Assembly (NCBI GenBank): GCA_946495675.1
Contig: CAMMDQ010000003.1
Span: 64,453 to 128,452, forward strand
Length of the DNA: 64,000 nt
Direction: 5' to 3'
From: an uncultured Bacillota bacterium
Lineage (GTDB): Bacteria > Bacillota > Clostridia > Christensenellales > UBA1242
The notes beneath the pieces were generated by a model. It was not told the origin of the DNA, did no database searches, and worked only from the letters and a program-made list of their open reading frames with translations. The position numbers and the translations under genes are program-made. Each line of letters begins with the position of its first letter. Position 1 is the first letter of the stretch. Positions 16,864-23,900 of this stretch are shown piece after piece.

Positions 16864-18348
16864 TTAGCTTGTTGCGCTCAGTTTTTTGACCACCAGTGTT
16901 GCGTCTCCGTTTTCTGGTATGGTGATGGTTGCGCCGCCAGGGGCTGTTGTGGTGGTCAAAGCAAGGTCAATCACATCGTTGGCAGCAAGCGTTACAATAA
17001 CAGAGTTTGCAACATCAACAACAAATGTTCCGCCAGTTGCTGTTTCAAGAGCAGTTTGCTCTATGGTTGAAGAAGCAATTGGAGTTGTGTTGTTTCGTGC
17101 AGTAACATTAAATGTAAGCTCTGCTGTTGAGTTGATTTGCAGGTGGTAGGTTATTTCATAGTCTCCAGCTTGCAAAACAGTGATTTGATTGGTCGCAGTT
17201 GTCGTATTGAGAACAGGCATCTGAGTGTTAAGCTCAACAGGAACGTAAACATTTTCAGTTGTTATTGTTGGCGTTTGCTGCGCATTGTTGTATAGGCCGC
17301 CATAGGCTGCCAGCCCCGCTCCACTTGCTCCAGTCGGTCCAGTCGGGCCAGTTGCACCAACTGTTCCAGTCGCTCCAGCAGGTCCAGTTGGCCCAGTAGG
17401 ACCAGTAGCGCCAGTCGCTCCAGCAGGGCCGGTTGGCCCAGTTGCACCGGTTGCGCCAGCAGTTCCTGTAGTTCCAGCAGGACCAGCAGGGCCGGTAGGA
17501 CCAGTAGGACCAGTAGCGCCAGCAGTTCCTGTAGTTCCGGCAGGGCCAGTAGGACCGGTAGGGCCTGTAGCACCAGTAGGGCCTGTAGGACCAGTTGCAC
17601 CTGTTCCAGCAGGCCCAGTAGGACCGGTAGGACCAGTAGCTCCAGTTCCAGCAGGGCCAGTAGGGCCGGTAGGACCAGTAGCGCCAGTCAAACCAGTAGG
17701 ACCTGTAGGACCAGTTGCACCCGTTCCAGCAGGACCAGTAGGACCGGTAGGACCAGTAGCGCCGGTAGGACCTGTAGGTCCAGTCGCACCCGTTCCAGCG
17801 GGGCCAGTAGGTCCAGTAGCTCCTGTAGCACCAGTAGGGCCTGTAGGACCAGTTGCACCCGTTCCAGCGGGGCCAGTAGGGCCGGTAGGGCCTGTAGCAC
17901 CAGTAGGTCCGGTAGGACCAGTTGCACCCGTTCCAGCAGGACCAGTAGGGCCGGTAGGGCCTGTAGCTCCAGCTGTTCCAGCTGTTCCAGCAGGGCCGGT
18001 AGGGCCGGTAGGGCCAGTAGGACCAGTAGGTCCAGTGGCACCTTGAGGAATATTAAAAGTCAAATCAGCGGTTGAGCCAACTCCTGACTGAACGACAGAC
18101 GCAGGACTGCCTGCGGCCAGTGTGTTGGTTGCGATAACTTCAACAGTTGTGATTGTAGCACCAGTAGGACCGGTAGGACCTGTAGGGCCAGTGGCTCCAG
18201 CAGGACCGGTAGGACCAGTCGCGCCTTGTGGACCAGCAGGACCTATTGGACCTGTAGGGCCAGTGGCACCTGAAATAATCAGTGGTGGACGGCAAGGTCT
18301 AGGATTGCAACAAGTTGGTCTGTTATTTCCAAAAAAATTAATAGCCAT
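16864..18348 (-). CDS. Collagen-like BclA-type spore or cell-surface protein
   Basis: About 494 residues. A short N-terminal part has Cys and Pro ([13 protein letters not shown]), followed by a long Gly-X-Y region dominated by GPT, GAT and GPA triplets, and a C-terminal beta-rich domain ([14 protein letters not shown]..., [15 protein letters not shown]) like the TNF-like trimer domain of BclA exosporium proteins. Such proteins form hair-like trimers on spores. The collagen region carries several one-residue breaks (GPA-GT-GAT). The ORF track start lies inside the likely -10 box. I used the ATG at 18348 after GAGGA. A perfect small hairpin sits in the 5' leader. No sortase signal or classic signal peptide is seen, as expected for mother-cell-made spore proteins. 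Confidence 0.9.
   Translation of the reverse strand: MAINFFGNNRPTCCNPRPCRPPLIISGATGPTGPIGPAGPQGATGPTGPAGATGPTGPTGPTGATITTVEVIATNTLAAGSPASVVQSGVGSTADLTFNIPQGATGPTGPTGPTGPTGPAGTAGTAGATGPTGPTGPAGTGATGPTGPTGATGPTGPTGPAGTGATGPTGPTGATGATGPTGPAGTGATGPTGPTGATGPTGPTGPAGTGATGPTGPTGLTGATGPTGPTGPAGTGATGPTGPTGPAGTGATGPTGPTGATGPTGPTGPAGTTGTAGATGPTGPTGPAGPAGTTGTAGATGATGPTGPAGATGATGPTGPTGPAGATGTVGATGPTGPTGASGAGLAAYGGLYNNAQQTPTITTENVYVPVELNTQMPVLNTTTATNQITVLQAGDYEITYHLQINSTAELTFNVTARNNTTPIASSTIEQTALETATGGTFVVDVANSVIVTLAANDVIDLALTTTTAPGGATITIPENGDATLVVKKLSATS
17585..17945 (-). repeat. About 69-bp (23-residue) tandem repeats in the collagen region
   Basis: Six copies of a [14 protein letters not shown] core recur, four of them in 23-residue units, with one longer (26) and one shorter (14) unit. 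The array is therefore prone to slippage and length change. Confidence 0.8.
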
Positions 18349-18361
18349 GTTTTCCTCACTC

Positions 18362-18390
18362 GGAGTATTTGTACTCCAATCCATAATATG
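18362..18390 (-). promoter_or_regulatory. Possible mother-cell sigma -10 and 5' leader hairpin of the collagen-like gene
   Basis: CATATTAT at 18383-18390 resembles SigE/SigK -10 boxes, with an AC about 15 bp upstream. Between it and the ribosome site lies a perfect hairpin GGAGTA-CAAA-TACTCC (18362-18377), probably at the 5' end of the mRNA and possibly stabilising it. Confidence 0.35.
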
Positions 18391-18428
18391 AAAAAAGTTT
18401 AAAAAGTGTAAATATGTTTAAAAATCAT

Positions 18429-18457
18429 TTGAAAAAAAGATGCAAATAGTTTATCAT
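18429..18457 (+). promoter_or_regulatory. SigA-type promoter of the 18476 gene
   Basis: TTGAAA, 17-bp spacer, TATCAT, followed by AAGGAG and ATG. Confidence 0.55.
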
Positions 18458-18475
18458 ATTTAAAAAGGAGAAATT

Positions 18476-18985
18476 ATGAACAAAGCAAAATCAATGATTG
18501 AAAAAACTTTGGGAGTTCTTGAAAACAAACAAGAAATTCTGAATTTGTTTTTTGAAGAATATAGTTATGAACAGAAAATTAGAACGGCTCATCACTCAGA
18601 TAGTGAAATTTTTGCACAAACATTGTTTAAAGGCAAAAAAGAACAAGACGAAATTTTTTTGAAGGCTCTTGAAAGAAATTTTGCACAGCTGCAAGAGAAC
18701 TATTCTGATAACAAGATTATCGAGATTATTTCTTGGTTGCAAGAAGAGGGAACTTTAGATCAAAAAAAAGAAAAAGATATTTTCAATCTTTTAAATAGGC
18801 AGCCAAAACATAGCAAAAATTTTGTTGCCCAGCAGATTGCTGCTGACATTGAAAAAGAATTTTTGTTTAAACAAGCAAAACTTGACTCACAAAAATATCA
18901 AGGGATATATGAAATTGTTTTAAAGATCAAAGATATGTATACAAGTCATCATAAACTTGGTTTTTTGGATGAGGAGAAAATTTAA
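18476..18985 (+). CDS. Helical cytoplasmic protein, function unknown
   Basis: 169 residues, almost entirely predicted helix, rich in Lys, Glu and Gln with no signal or membrane segment. Segments such as QEILNLFFEEYSYEQKIRTA and LQEEGTLDQKKEKDIFNLL could pack as a helical bundle. I recognise no family. Ribosome site AAGGAG lies seven bases before ATG. It is divergent from the collagen-like gene and its stop codon overlaps that of the converging gene at 18982 by four bases, with no terminator between. Confidence 0.7.
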   Translation: MNKAKSMIEKTLGVLENKQEILNLFFEEYSYEQKIRTAHHSDSEIFAQTLFKGKKEQDEIFLKALERNFAQLQENYSDNKIIEIISWLQEEGTLDQKKEKDIFNLLNRQPKHSKNFVAQQIAADIEKEFLFKQAKLDSQKYQGIYEIVLKIKDMYTSHHKLGFLDEEKI

Positions 18986-19500
18986 GTCTGTGCTGGCGAT
19001 GGCTGTTCTGAAGGAGTGGTTGTTGGTTGAAGGTGGTTTTCAGGCTGATTGTTTTGATTTGGGACAGGAGTTTGGCTTTTTTGAGCGGGCAGTGAATTAA
19101 AAAGATTTTGCAAATTCAAATTTATTATATTTGCTATGCGGTTTTCTTCTGGGATGTTGATTGTTTCGATTAATATGGTCGAAAATTCGATTGCTTTATA
19201 AACAAGTTCTTTAAGCGTTTGGCTTGAAGAGCTTTTTTCTGGCAAATCAAGCGGGGAGGCGAAAAAAGAATAATAAAGATTGCTTGTCAAAAGCTCAATT
19301 TTGCACAAAAGGTCAATTTGGGTGTCTGTGGTTGCCTTTTCTTTTGCAAGCACAACATAGTTATAAAGTGATTGCATTGTTTCTTTTAAGTTTTGCATCG
19401 AATTTGAATTGTTTGAAAGGCTTTGACAAAAAACGGCTGATGTTCTGCCAACTTCATCTTTTTCAAGCAAAATGTTGTGTTTTAAAAAAAACTTGTGCAT
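18982..19500 (-). CDS. Helical protein with Pro/Gln-rich C-terminal tail
   Basis: 172 residues. The first 135 are mostly helical (MQSLYNYVVLAKEKATTDTQ, IDLLCKIELLTSNLYYSFFA). The last 35 are Pro, Gln, Asn and Thr rich (QTPVPNQNNQPENHLQPTTT) and probably disordered. No signal peptide. ATG follows AAGGAG. It lies just downstream of the VirB2-like gene at 19549 on the same strand with a gap of about 48 bp, so it may share that transcript. The function is unknown. Confidence 0.65.
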   Translation of the reverse strand: MHKFFLKHNILLEKDEVGRTSAVFCQSLSNNSNSMQNLKETMQSLYNYVVLAKEKATTDTQIDLLCKIELLTSNLYYSFFASPLDLPEKSSSSQTLKELVYKAIEFSTILIETINIPEENRIANIINLNLQNLFNSLPAQKSQTPVPNQNNQPENHLQPTTTPSEQPSPAQT

Positions 19501-19548
19501 AGGAATCTCCTTTTACACAAGTATATATGAAAGTTTTTGTCAAATGGT

Positions 19549-19860
19549 TTATGTTTCTGGCACGACAAGATCAGGGTAGACTGCATGCAGAATTTCAGGG
19601 ATTGCAATTGTGATAAACAGCACAAGCACCAACAGCACAACAACACCAATGATAGTGTTTTTGATGCGGTTTTGTGCGTTTTTTCTTTGATCTTCGCTTT
19701 CACTTTTTGCAAGATTGATGCCTAGGATTATGGCATACACCGTTCCTGCGCCGCCAATGGCTGCCAAAATTGCATACAAAATATATGGCAAAGTTCCGTA
19801 AAGGTCGTTCAGCCAAGCAAGCGAGCCCAAATATTGATAGGCAAGAAGAGAAAAATTCAT
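19549..19860 (-). CDS. VirB2/TrbC-like pilin-type membrane protein
   Basis: 103 residues with two hydrophobic segments (YILYAILAAIGGAGTVYAIILGI and NTIIGVVVLLVLVLFITIAIP) joined by a short charged loop (AKSESEDQRKNAQNR), the layout of VirB2/TrbC pilins of type IV secretion systems. A paralogue lies 290 bp upstream; both share YAI-x-LG-x-x-LA and end with P-x-IL-x-AV. A classic cleaved signal peptide is absent. Such proteins form the pilus or channel of conjugation machines. Together with the VirB4-type ATPase at 56147 they suggest a chromosomal T4SS-like apparatus. The extended -10 promoter at 19891 serves this gene. Confidence 0.7.
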   Translation of the reverse strand: MNFSLLAYQYLGSLAWLNDLYGTLPYILYAILAAIGGAGTVYAIILGINLAKSESEDQRKNAQNRIKNTIIGVVVLLVLVLFITIAIPEILHAVYPDLVVPET

Positions 19861-19890
19861 CTTAAAATCTCCTTAATTTTTCTAAAAAAG

Positions 19891-19919
19891 ATTTTAGCAT
19901 ATTTTTTTGCATTATGCAA
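19891..19919 (-). promoter_or_regulatory. Promoter of the first VirB2-like gene
   Basis: TTGCAT, 17-bp spacer, TAAAAT with extended TGC; AAGGAG follows about 22 bp later. Confidence 0.6.
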
Positions 19920-20083
19920 GCATTCTTTGGCAATATTTTTATAGAAAAATTTTAAGCAATTTTCCCCCTTTAAAATTCATAGCAAAAATTTCCATAAGAT
20001 TTTTTTAAAAATTGCAAACAGGGCGAAAAAATGACATAAAAGATATTAAAAAAAAATCAAAAAACTGCAAGAGAAAAAGCATA

Positions 20084-20112
20084 AAAAAATCTCACAAAAT
20101 TGTGAGATTTTT
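20084..20112 (-). terminator. Terminator of the second VirB2-like gene
   Basis: AATCTCACAA/TTGTGAGATT with T-run on the minus strand. The rest of the 290-bp gap between the two VirB2-like genes is AT-rich and holds only the promoter at 19891. Confidence 0.8.
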
Positions 20113-20151
20113 GCTTGATTGTTATAAGACTGCTTATATTCAACCTTGATT

Positions 20152-20556
20152 TCACTCCTTAGGAGGTGTTGTTCCTTCTCCACCAGGAATAACAGAGCCA
20201 GTTCCCTTTTCATCCAAACCAACTGCGCTCAAAATCATTGGCAGGAAGGTGTTGAAGAACAAAATCAAAACAATGGTCACACCAACTGCGATTGCAACGG
20301 TGATAAGGTGTTTTTTTGCTTCATCACGTTTGCCTTGTTCGTCAGCCCTTGCAAGCTTCACGCCAAGATAGATGGCATAAATTGCACCAATCGCACCAAC
20401 AAGACCAAGCACAACCCACAGCACAATGGAAAGAATGTTGAAAACATCGTTTAAAACTGTATAAATGCCACCATTGTCACCCGTCGTGCTTAAATTTAAA
20501 TTTTTAAAAAAGTCTGACCAACTTGCTGCAAGAGTCTTACCCAATAAACTAAACAT
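20152..20556 (-). CDS. VirB2/TrbC-like pilin-type membrane protein, paralogue
   Basis: 134 residues. An amphipathic N-terminal stretch is followed by two hydrophobic segments (ILSIVLWVVLGLVGAIGAIYAIYLGV and LITVAIAVGVTIVLILFFNTFLP) around a charged loop (ARADEQGKRDEAKKH), and a Gly/Pro/Thr-rich C-terminal tail (GSVIPGGEGTTPPKE) absent from its paralogue at 19549. GGGAGG precedes ATG at good spacing. It has its own promoter and terminator, so the two pilin-like genes are separate units. No other T4SS gene is adjacent. The same caution on function applies as for the paralogue: topology and motif fit VirB2, the role is inferred. Confidence 0.7.
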   Translation of the reverse strand: MFSLLGKTLAASWSDFFKNLNLSTTGDNGGIYTVLNDVFNILSIVLWVVLGLVGAIGAIYAIYLGVKLARADEQGKRDEAKKHLITVAIAVGVTIVLILFFNTFLPMILSAVGLDEKGTGSVIPGGEGTTPPKE

Positions 20557-20597
20557 AAACTACCTCCCAATGAGAAATATTTTTTATTTACAAGCCT

Positions 20598-20625
20598 ATA
20601 ATAGCATAAAAAAAATAAATTACAA
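20598..20625 (-). promoter_or_regulatory. Promoter of the second VirB2-like gene
   Basis: TTGTAA, 16-bp spacer, TATTAT with extended TGC. Confidence 0.55.
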
Positions 20626-20751
20626 AACGATTTTGACAAATTTTTTAAATTTTTTTAATTTTTTTTGAATTTATTTTCAATTTAATTTTAAGCAGTTTTT
20701 TTAAAAATATTTATTGGCTTTCAATTTTTTAATTTAAGGCATAAAATTAAT

Positions 20752-20783
20752 AAAAAATTGCCTGCAAGGGCAGACGAATTTTT
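20752..20783 (-). terminator. Terminator of the small hydrophobic protein gene
   Basis: Stem AAATT...CTGC/GCAG...AATTT with a CCTT loop and following T-run, overlapping the stop codon. Confidence 0.65.
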
Positions 20784-20970
20784 AGAAAAAGAAAGAATTT
20801 CCATTATTTGGACAGGTGTTTTGCGTGCAACTGTTGCCATAGAAGTTCTGACCGTTCAGTGCCAGCAACAATAGAAGCAGAAAGTTTGTGTTGGTGTTTA
20901 AGTTTGTGTCAGTTGCCGATGTTATGACAGATAGCAAAAGAACAAACAAAAGATTTTGTGTGCTATTCAT
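20782..20970 (-). CDS. Small hydrophobic Asn/Leu-rich protein
   Basis: 62 residues: MNSTQNLLFVLLLSVITSA, an Asn/Thr repeat (TDTNLNTNTN), a run of Leu (FLLLLLLALN), then a Cys/Asn tail (NSCTQNTCPNNGN). Although near the noise length, it has a strong AGGGGG site five bases before ATG and an intrinsic terminator on its stop codon, so I take it as real. Similar short Leu/Asn/Cys-rich proteins are common in spore-forming Clostridia and may be spore-coat or membrane peptides; that link is inferred. It is divergent from the ArsR-type gene. Confidence 0.6.
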   Translation of the reverse strand: MNSTQNLLFVLLLSVITSATDTNLNTNTNFLLLLLLALNGQNFYGNSCTQNTCPNNGNSFFF

Positions 20971-21126
20971 ATTTCCCCCTTTTTACAAAAATCTTGTTTT
21001 TTTGTCAAAAAAGAATAATTTTCTTTTTTGCGATTTCTTTTGTATTTGTCAAAATATAGATGCAGGCAATTACATAAGTATTTATGTTTTCTGCTTTTAA
21101 ATTGTGAACAAAAGGAAATGAAAAAT

Positions 21127-21459
21127 ATGAATAGATTTTTGCTTTTGACCGAGCGTAATCGCAGGGAAATAGAAAATGCTCTTCCGCATGAAAACGCCAC
21201 CAGAGCACTCGCTGATTATTTTTCCAACTTTGCCGACTCAACTCGCATCAAAATTTTGACCTGTCTTTCAATGATGAATATGTGTGTCAATGACCTTTCA
21301 ACCATCTTGGGCATCAATCAAACCACAATATCACATCAGCTTAAAACGCTTAAAGATCAAGGACTTGTTTCTTATCGCAGAGAAGGCAAAATTTTGGTTT
21401 ACTTTCTGACAAGCTCTTCCGTCAATGACATCATGCTATACGCCGTGCAAGCACTTTAA
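21127..21459 (+). CDS. ArsR/SmtB-family transcriptional regulator
   Basis: About 110 residues. A winged helix-turn-helix is clear: ALADYFSNFADSTRIKILTC, then NDLSTILGINQTTISHQLKTLKDQGLVSYRREGKILVYFL. No CxC metal site is visible in the recognition region apart from a single Cys each in LTC and MCV, so metal sensing is not assured. The ORF track start adds a Cys-rich stretch read from the leader. AAAGGAA lies about ten bases before the ATG at 21127; the ATG at 21118 is an alternative. It is transcribed divergently from the small hydrophobic gene, which may be its target (inference). Confidence 0.88.
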   Translation: MNRFLLLTERNRREIENALPHENATRALADYFSNFADSTRIKILTCLSMMNMCVNDLSTILGINQTTISHQLKTLKDQGLVSYRREGKILVYFLTSSSVNDIMLYAVQAL

Positions 21460-21464
21460 AGCTC

Positions 21465-21493
21465 TTGACAAAAATTCTTCATTTTGGCATAAT
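21465..21493 (+). promoter_or_regulatory. Promoter of the 21514-queH unit
   Basis: TTGACA, 17-bp spacer, CATAAT with extended TGG. Confidence 0.55.
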
Positions 21494-21513
21494 AAGGTCA
21501 AAGGGATCAATAT

Positions 21514-21978
21514 ATGAAAAGGGTTTTTGACACTCTCAACCAAATGAGTTTTACTTTGCCGAAGGGTTATCACTTGACAGATGACAAATACACCTTGCCA
21601 AATGGGCAAGGTTTTATCAACAAAGAAAATTATTTGTCAGACGATGGAGAGGTGATTTCTTTTTTCGAGTTGCACAGGTCTAAAGATGAATTTTTTGAAA
21701 GTTATGATAGTCTTTGCATAGATGCAAAAACTTTAAGTCAAAAATATGAACTTGAGAAAAACTTTTTAATCAGATTGGGAGATTTTGTTTTTCCAGTTTA
21801 TATCATTAAAGGATTCGACCAAAAACTGATTCATGTTGTGCAGATTTTTATTGATTGCGGTGATTGTATGGGGGTTTTGATGTTCAACATCAAAGATTCA
21901 TCAGGCGATGTCAAAGAAATGATAGCAAACAATAAAATTTTTAAAGATGCAGTCAGCCTTCTTAGGAGTGTGAAATGA
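21514..21978 (+). CDS. Conserved-looking hypothetical protein coupled to queH
   Basis: 154 residues, mixed alpha/beta, no signal peptide or membrane segment. It opens with an amphipathic segment and SFTLPKGYHL, then alternating strands (FVFPVYIIKGFDQ, LIHVVQIFIDCGDCMGVLMF). The latter has a CGDC pair. The pattern of a small beta-sheet with flanking helices loosely recalls PsbP/DcrB-type folds, but I do not recognise the family. Its stop overlaps the queH start (ATGA), so the two are co-translated. That does not by itself prove a role in queuosine synthesis. Confidence 0.7.
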   Translation: MKRVFDTLNQMSFTLPKGYHLTDDKYTLPNGQGFINKENYLSDDGEVISFFELHRSKDEFFESYDSLCIDAKTLSQKYELEKNFLIRLGDFVFPVYIIKGFDQKLIHVVQIFIDCGDCMGVLMFNIKDSSGDVKEMIANNKIFKDAVSLLRSVK

Positions 21979-22505
21979 AAAAACTTCTGCTGCATTCATG
22001 TTGCGGACCTTGCTCAACACAAGTTATTGACTTTCTGAAAAATGATTATGATATAACAATATATTATTATAACCCGAATATAGACACCGATGAAGAATAC
22101 CAGCATAGACTCAGTGAGCAAAAACGCTATTGTCAAATCGTGGGCGTTCCGGTCATTGAAGATGGTTATAACAGTGGCGATTTTCTTGAAAAAGTCAAAG
22201 GCTTTGAAAATGAAAGGGAGGGTGGTGCAAGATGTCCAATTTGTTTCAAATTAAGGCTGCAAAAAACTGCACAAAAAGCAAAAACTCTTGGCTTTGACAT
22301 TTTTGGAACAACACTCACAGTTTCTCCACACAAAAACGCAGAAATCATCAATGCAATAGGCAAAAGCGTTGGCTTTGATGAAGAGATTGAATTTTTAGAG
22401 GGGAATTATAAAAAACAAGATGGCTATAAGAAAAGCATTGAATTTTCAAAAAAATATAATCTTTACAGACAGACATATTGCGGTTGTAAATTTTCAAGAA
22501 GATAA
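21975..22505 (+). CDS. queH: Epoxyqueuosine reductase QueH
   Basis: Reduces epoxyqueuosine to queuosine in the wobble base of GUN tRNAs, the non-cobalamin alternative to QueG. The 176-residue length fits. Conserved cysteines are all present: HSCCGPCS (C9, C10, C13), ARCPICF (C87, C90) and the C-terminal CGC (C169, C171). The motif YYNPNI and GTTLTVSPHKN also match the DUF208 family. It overlaps the preceding gene by four bases and is followed by the signal peptidase gene after a 70-bp gap with a possible promoter. Confidence 0.95.
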   Translation: MKKLLLHSCCGPCSTQVIDFLKNDYDITIYYYNPNIDTDEEYQHRLSEQKRYCQIVGVPVIEDGYNSGDFLEKVKGFENEREGGARCPICFKLRLQKTAQKAKTLGFDIFGTTLTVSPHKNAEIINAIGKSVGFDEEIEFLEGNYKKQDGYKKSIEFSKKYNLYRQTYCGCKFSRR

Positions 22506-22573
22506 AAAAGTTGACTAAAATGCTTGGAAGAATTGGATAAAATATAGTAAAATATCCCACAAGGTGCAAAAAA

Positions 22574-23431
22574 TTGAGATTTCATTTTGACGAAAATAAA
22601 AAATATTTGTATTTTGAAGATGAAAGATGTGAAAAACTCACTCGAAAGTGTTTGAAAACGATTTACATCTGTTTTTCTGTTGCAGCATTTATCACAATCG
22701 CTTTATATATCTGGTTTTTTTCTGGCTATTATTTTATGACCATCTCTGGCAGATCAATGCAGTCAACGATCAATCCAGATATCACTTTGCAAACCCAGTC
22801 GCAAGATTGTGCCATAGTTGACAAAGATGAGCCTTACACTTATGGAGATATTATTATCATCAACCACCCAGAGCATATTGAAGGCGAAACGATAATTAAA
22901 AGAGTTTTGGCTTTTGAAGGGGACAAAATTTCAATCATAAAAACAACAGGAGAAGATGGATTTTATTTTTATCATCTTTTAAGAATAAAAGACGGCAGCC
23001 TAACCATTGAAGTGGTGCAAGAAGATTATATTTACCAAACAAACGGCATACCAGGATGGGAAAGAGAACCATCTTATCCTTACAACAATGTGCTTTATGA
23101 AAAACAATTTTTTGATGCATACTTGAATCCTGTTGGCAGATTTTATCAAGCCGACCAGGTGGAAGAAATTGTCTTTGGCAGTCAAACAGTTTTATTTTAT
23201 GAAGTGGGCGAAGGACAGATCTTCTATATGGGAGACAATCGAGCAAACAGTTCTGACGCAAGATATTTTGGGCCGGTCAATGCTGAAGAGATGGTTGTTG
23301 GCAAGGTGGTCAAACTTATAGAAAACGGCTCATACTCACAACTATTCTTCGTTCGAGGATATTATCAACTTAAAGGACTTTTTGAATACTTTATGCCAAA
23401 ACTTCTTGATTATTTTGCCTGGACATACTAA
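22574..23431 (+). CDS. lepB: Signal peptidase I
   Basis: Membrane-bound serine protease that removes signal peptides from exported proteins. Single N-terminal membrane anchor at about 28-50, catalytic Ser in SGRSM (S61) and catalytic Lys in IIKRVLA (K109), and the late box GDNRANSSDARYFGPV. The 285-residue length includes an inserted region (residues 125-215) longer than in B. subtilis SipS. The start codon is TTG, seven bases after AAGGTG. A weak TTGGAA-18-TAAAAT lies upstream. It would process the several large secreted proteins in this window. Confidence 0.95.
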   Translation: MRFHFDENKKYLYFEDERCEKLTRKCLKTIYICFSVAAFITIALYIWFFSGYYFMTISGRSMQSTINPDITLQTQSQDCAIVDKDEPYTYGDIIIINHPEHIEGETIIKRVLAFEGDKISIIKTTGEDGFYFYHLLRIKDGSLTIEVVQEDYIYQTNGIPGWEREPSYPYNNVLYEKQFFDAYLNPVGRFYQADQVEEIVFGSQTVLFYEVGEGQIFYMGDNRANSSDARYFGPVNAEEMVVGKVVKLIENGSYSQLFFVRGYYQLKGLFEYFMPKLLDYFAWTY

Positions 23432-23437
23432 AATCGT

Positions 23438-23466
23438 TTGGATTTTTGGCTTAAATGTGCTAAAAT
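23438..23466 (+). promoter_or_regulatory. Promoter of the HU gene
   Basis: TTGGAT, 17-bp spacer, TAAAAT with extended TGC. Confidence 0.6.
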
Positions 23467-23513
23467 AAAGCTAAGGTTAACACCTAAAAAAATAAAAAAG
23501 GAGAGATTGATAG

Positions 23514-23786
23514 ATGAACAAACAACAATTTATCAAAGCATTTGCAGAAAAAGCAAATTTCACTCAAAAAGATGCAGGAATTGCTTTTGACGCTATGGCA
23601 TCAACTGTTATTGATGCACTCAAATCAGGAGAAAAAATCCAAATCGCAGGGTTCGGAACTTACGAACTTAAAAAACGTCCTGCAAGAGAAGGTATCAACC
23701 CTTCAACAAAACAAAAGGTTAAAATCCCAGCACAAAAAGTGCCTTCTTTCAAGTTTGGAAACAGCTTTAAAGGACTTTTCAACTAA
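23514..23786 (+). CDS. hup: HU-type histone-like DNA-binding protein
   Basis: 90 residues, full length. N-terminal helices MNKQQFIKAFAEKANFTQKD, the signature GFGTYELKKRPAREGINP, and the C-terminal KIPAQKVPSFKFGNSFK. It binds and bends DNA non-specifically and organises the nucleoid. Ribosome site AAGGAGAG precedes ATG. Single gene between its own promoter and a strong terminator. Confidence 0.97.
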   Translation: MNKQQFIKAFAEKANFTQKDAGIAFDAMASTVIDALKSGEKIQIAGFGTYELKKRPAREGINPSTKQKVKIPAQKVPSFKFGNSFKGLFN

Positions 23787-23798
23787 GATAAACAAAAC

Positions 23799-23827
23799 AA
23801 GCTTGCCAACAGTGCAAGCTTTTTTTA
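23799..23827 (+). terminator. Terminator of the HU gene
   Basis: AAGCTTGC/GCAAGCTT stem with a seven-base loop and T7. Confidence 0.9.
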
Positions 23828-23849
23828 TGCCATTTTGATTTTTTGATTT

Positions 23850-23880
23850 CACATATTTTTTTTGCCTTTGAGTCATACTA
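23850..23880 (+). promoter_or_regulatory. SigG-type promoter of the germination operon
   Basis: CATACTA at 23874-23880 is a perfect match to the SigG -10 of B. subtilis, with a partial -35 (CACATA) 18 bp upstream. Germinant receptor operons are known SigG targets in forespores, so the location makes sense. Confidence 0.6.
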
Positions 23881-23900
23881 CTATCGAAAAAGGCGGAAAG

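Noticed and set aside
17262-18391. Leu- and Pro/Val-rich ORFs in other frames of the collagen-like gene
   Set aside because: They are shadows of the GC-rich Gly-X-Y repeat with no ribosome sites.
20980-21008. TTGACA-17-TAAAAA promoter for the small hydrophobic gene
   Set aside because: It would start transcription inside the gene's own ribosome site, so the promoter must be elsewhere.
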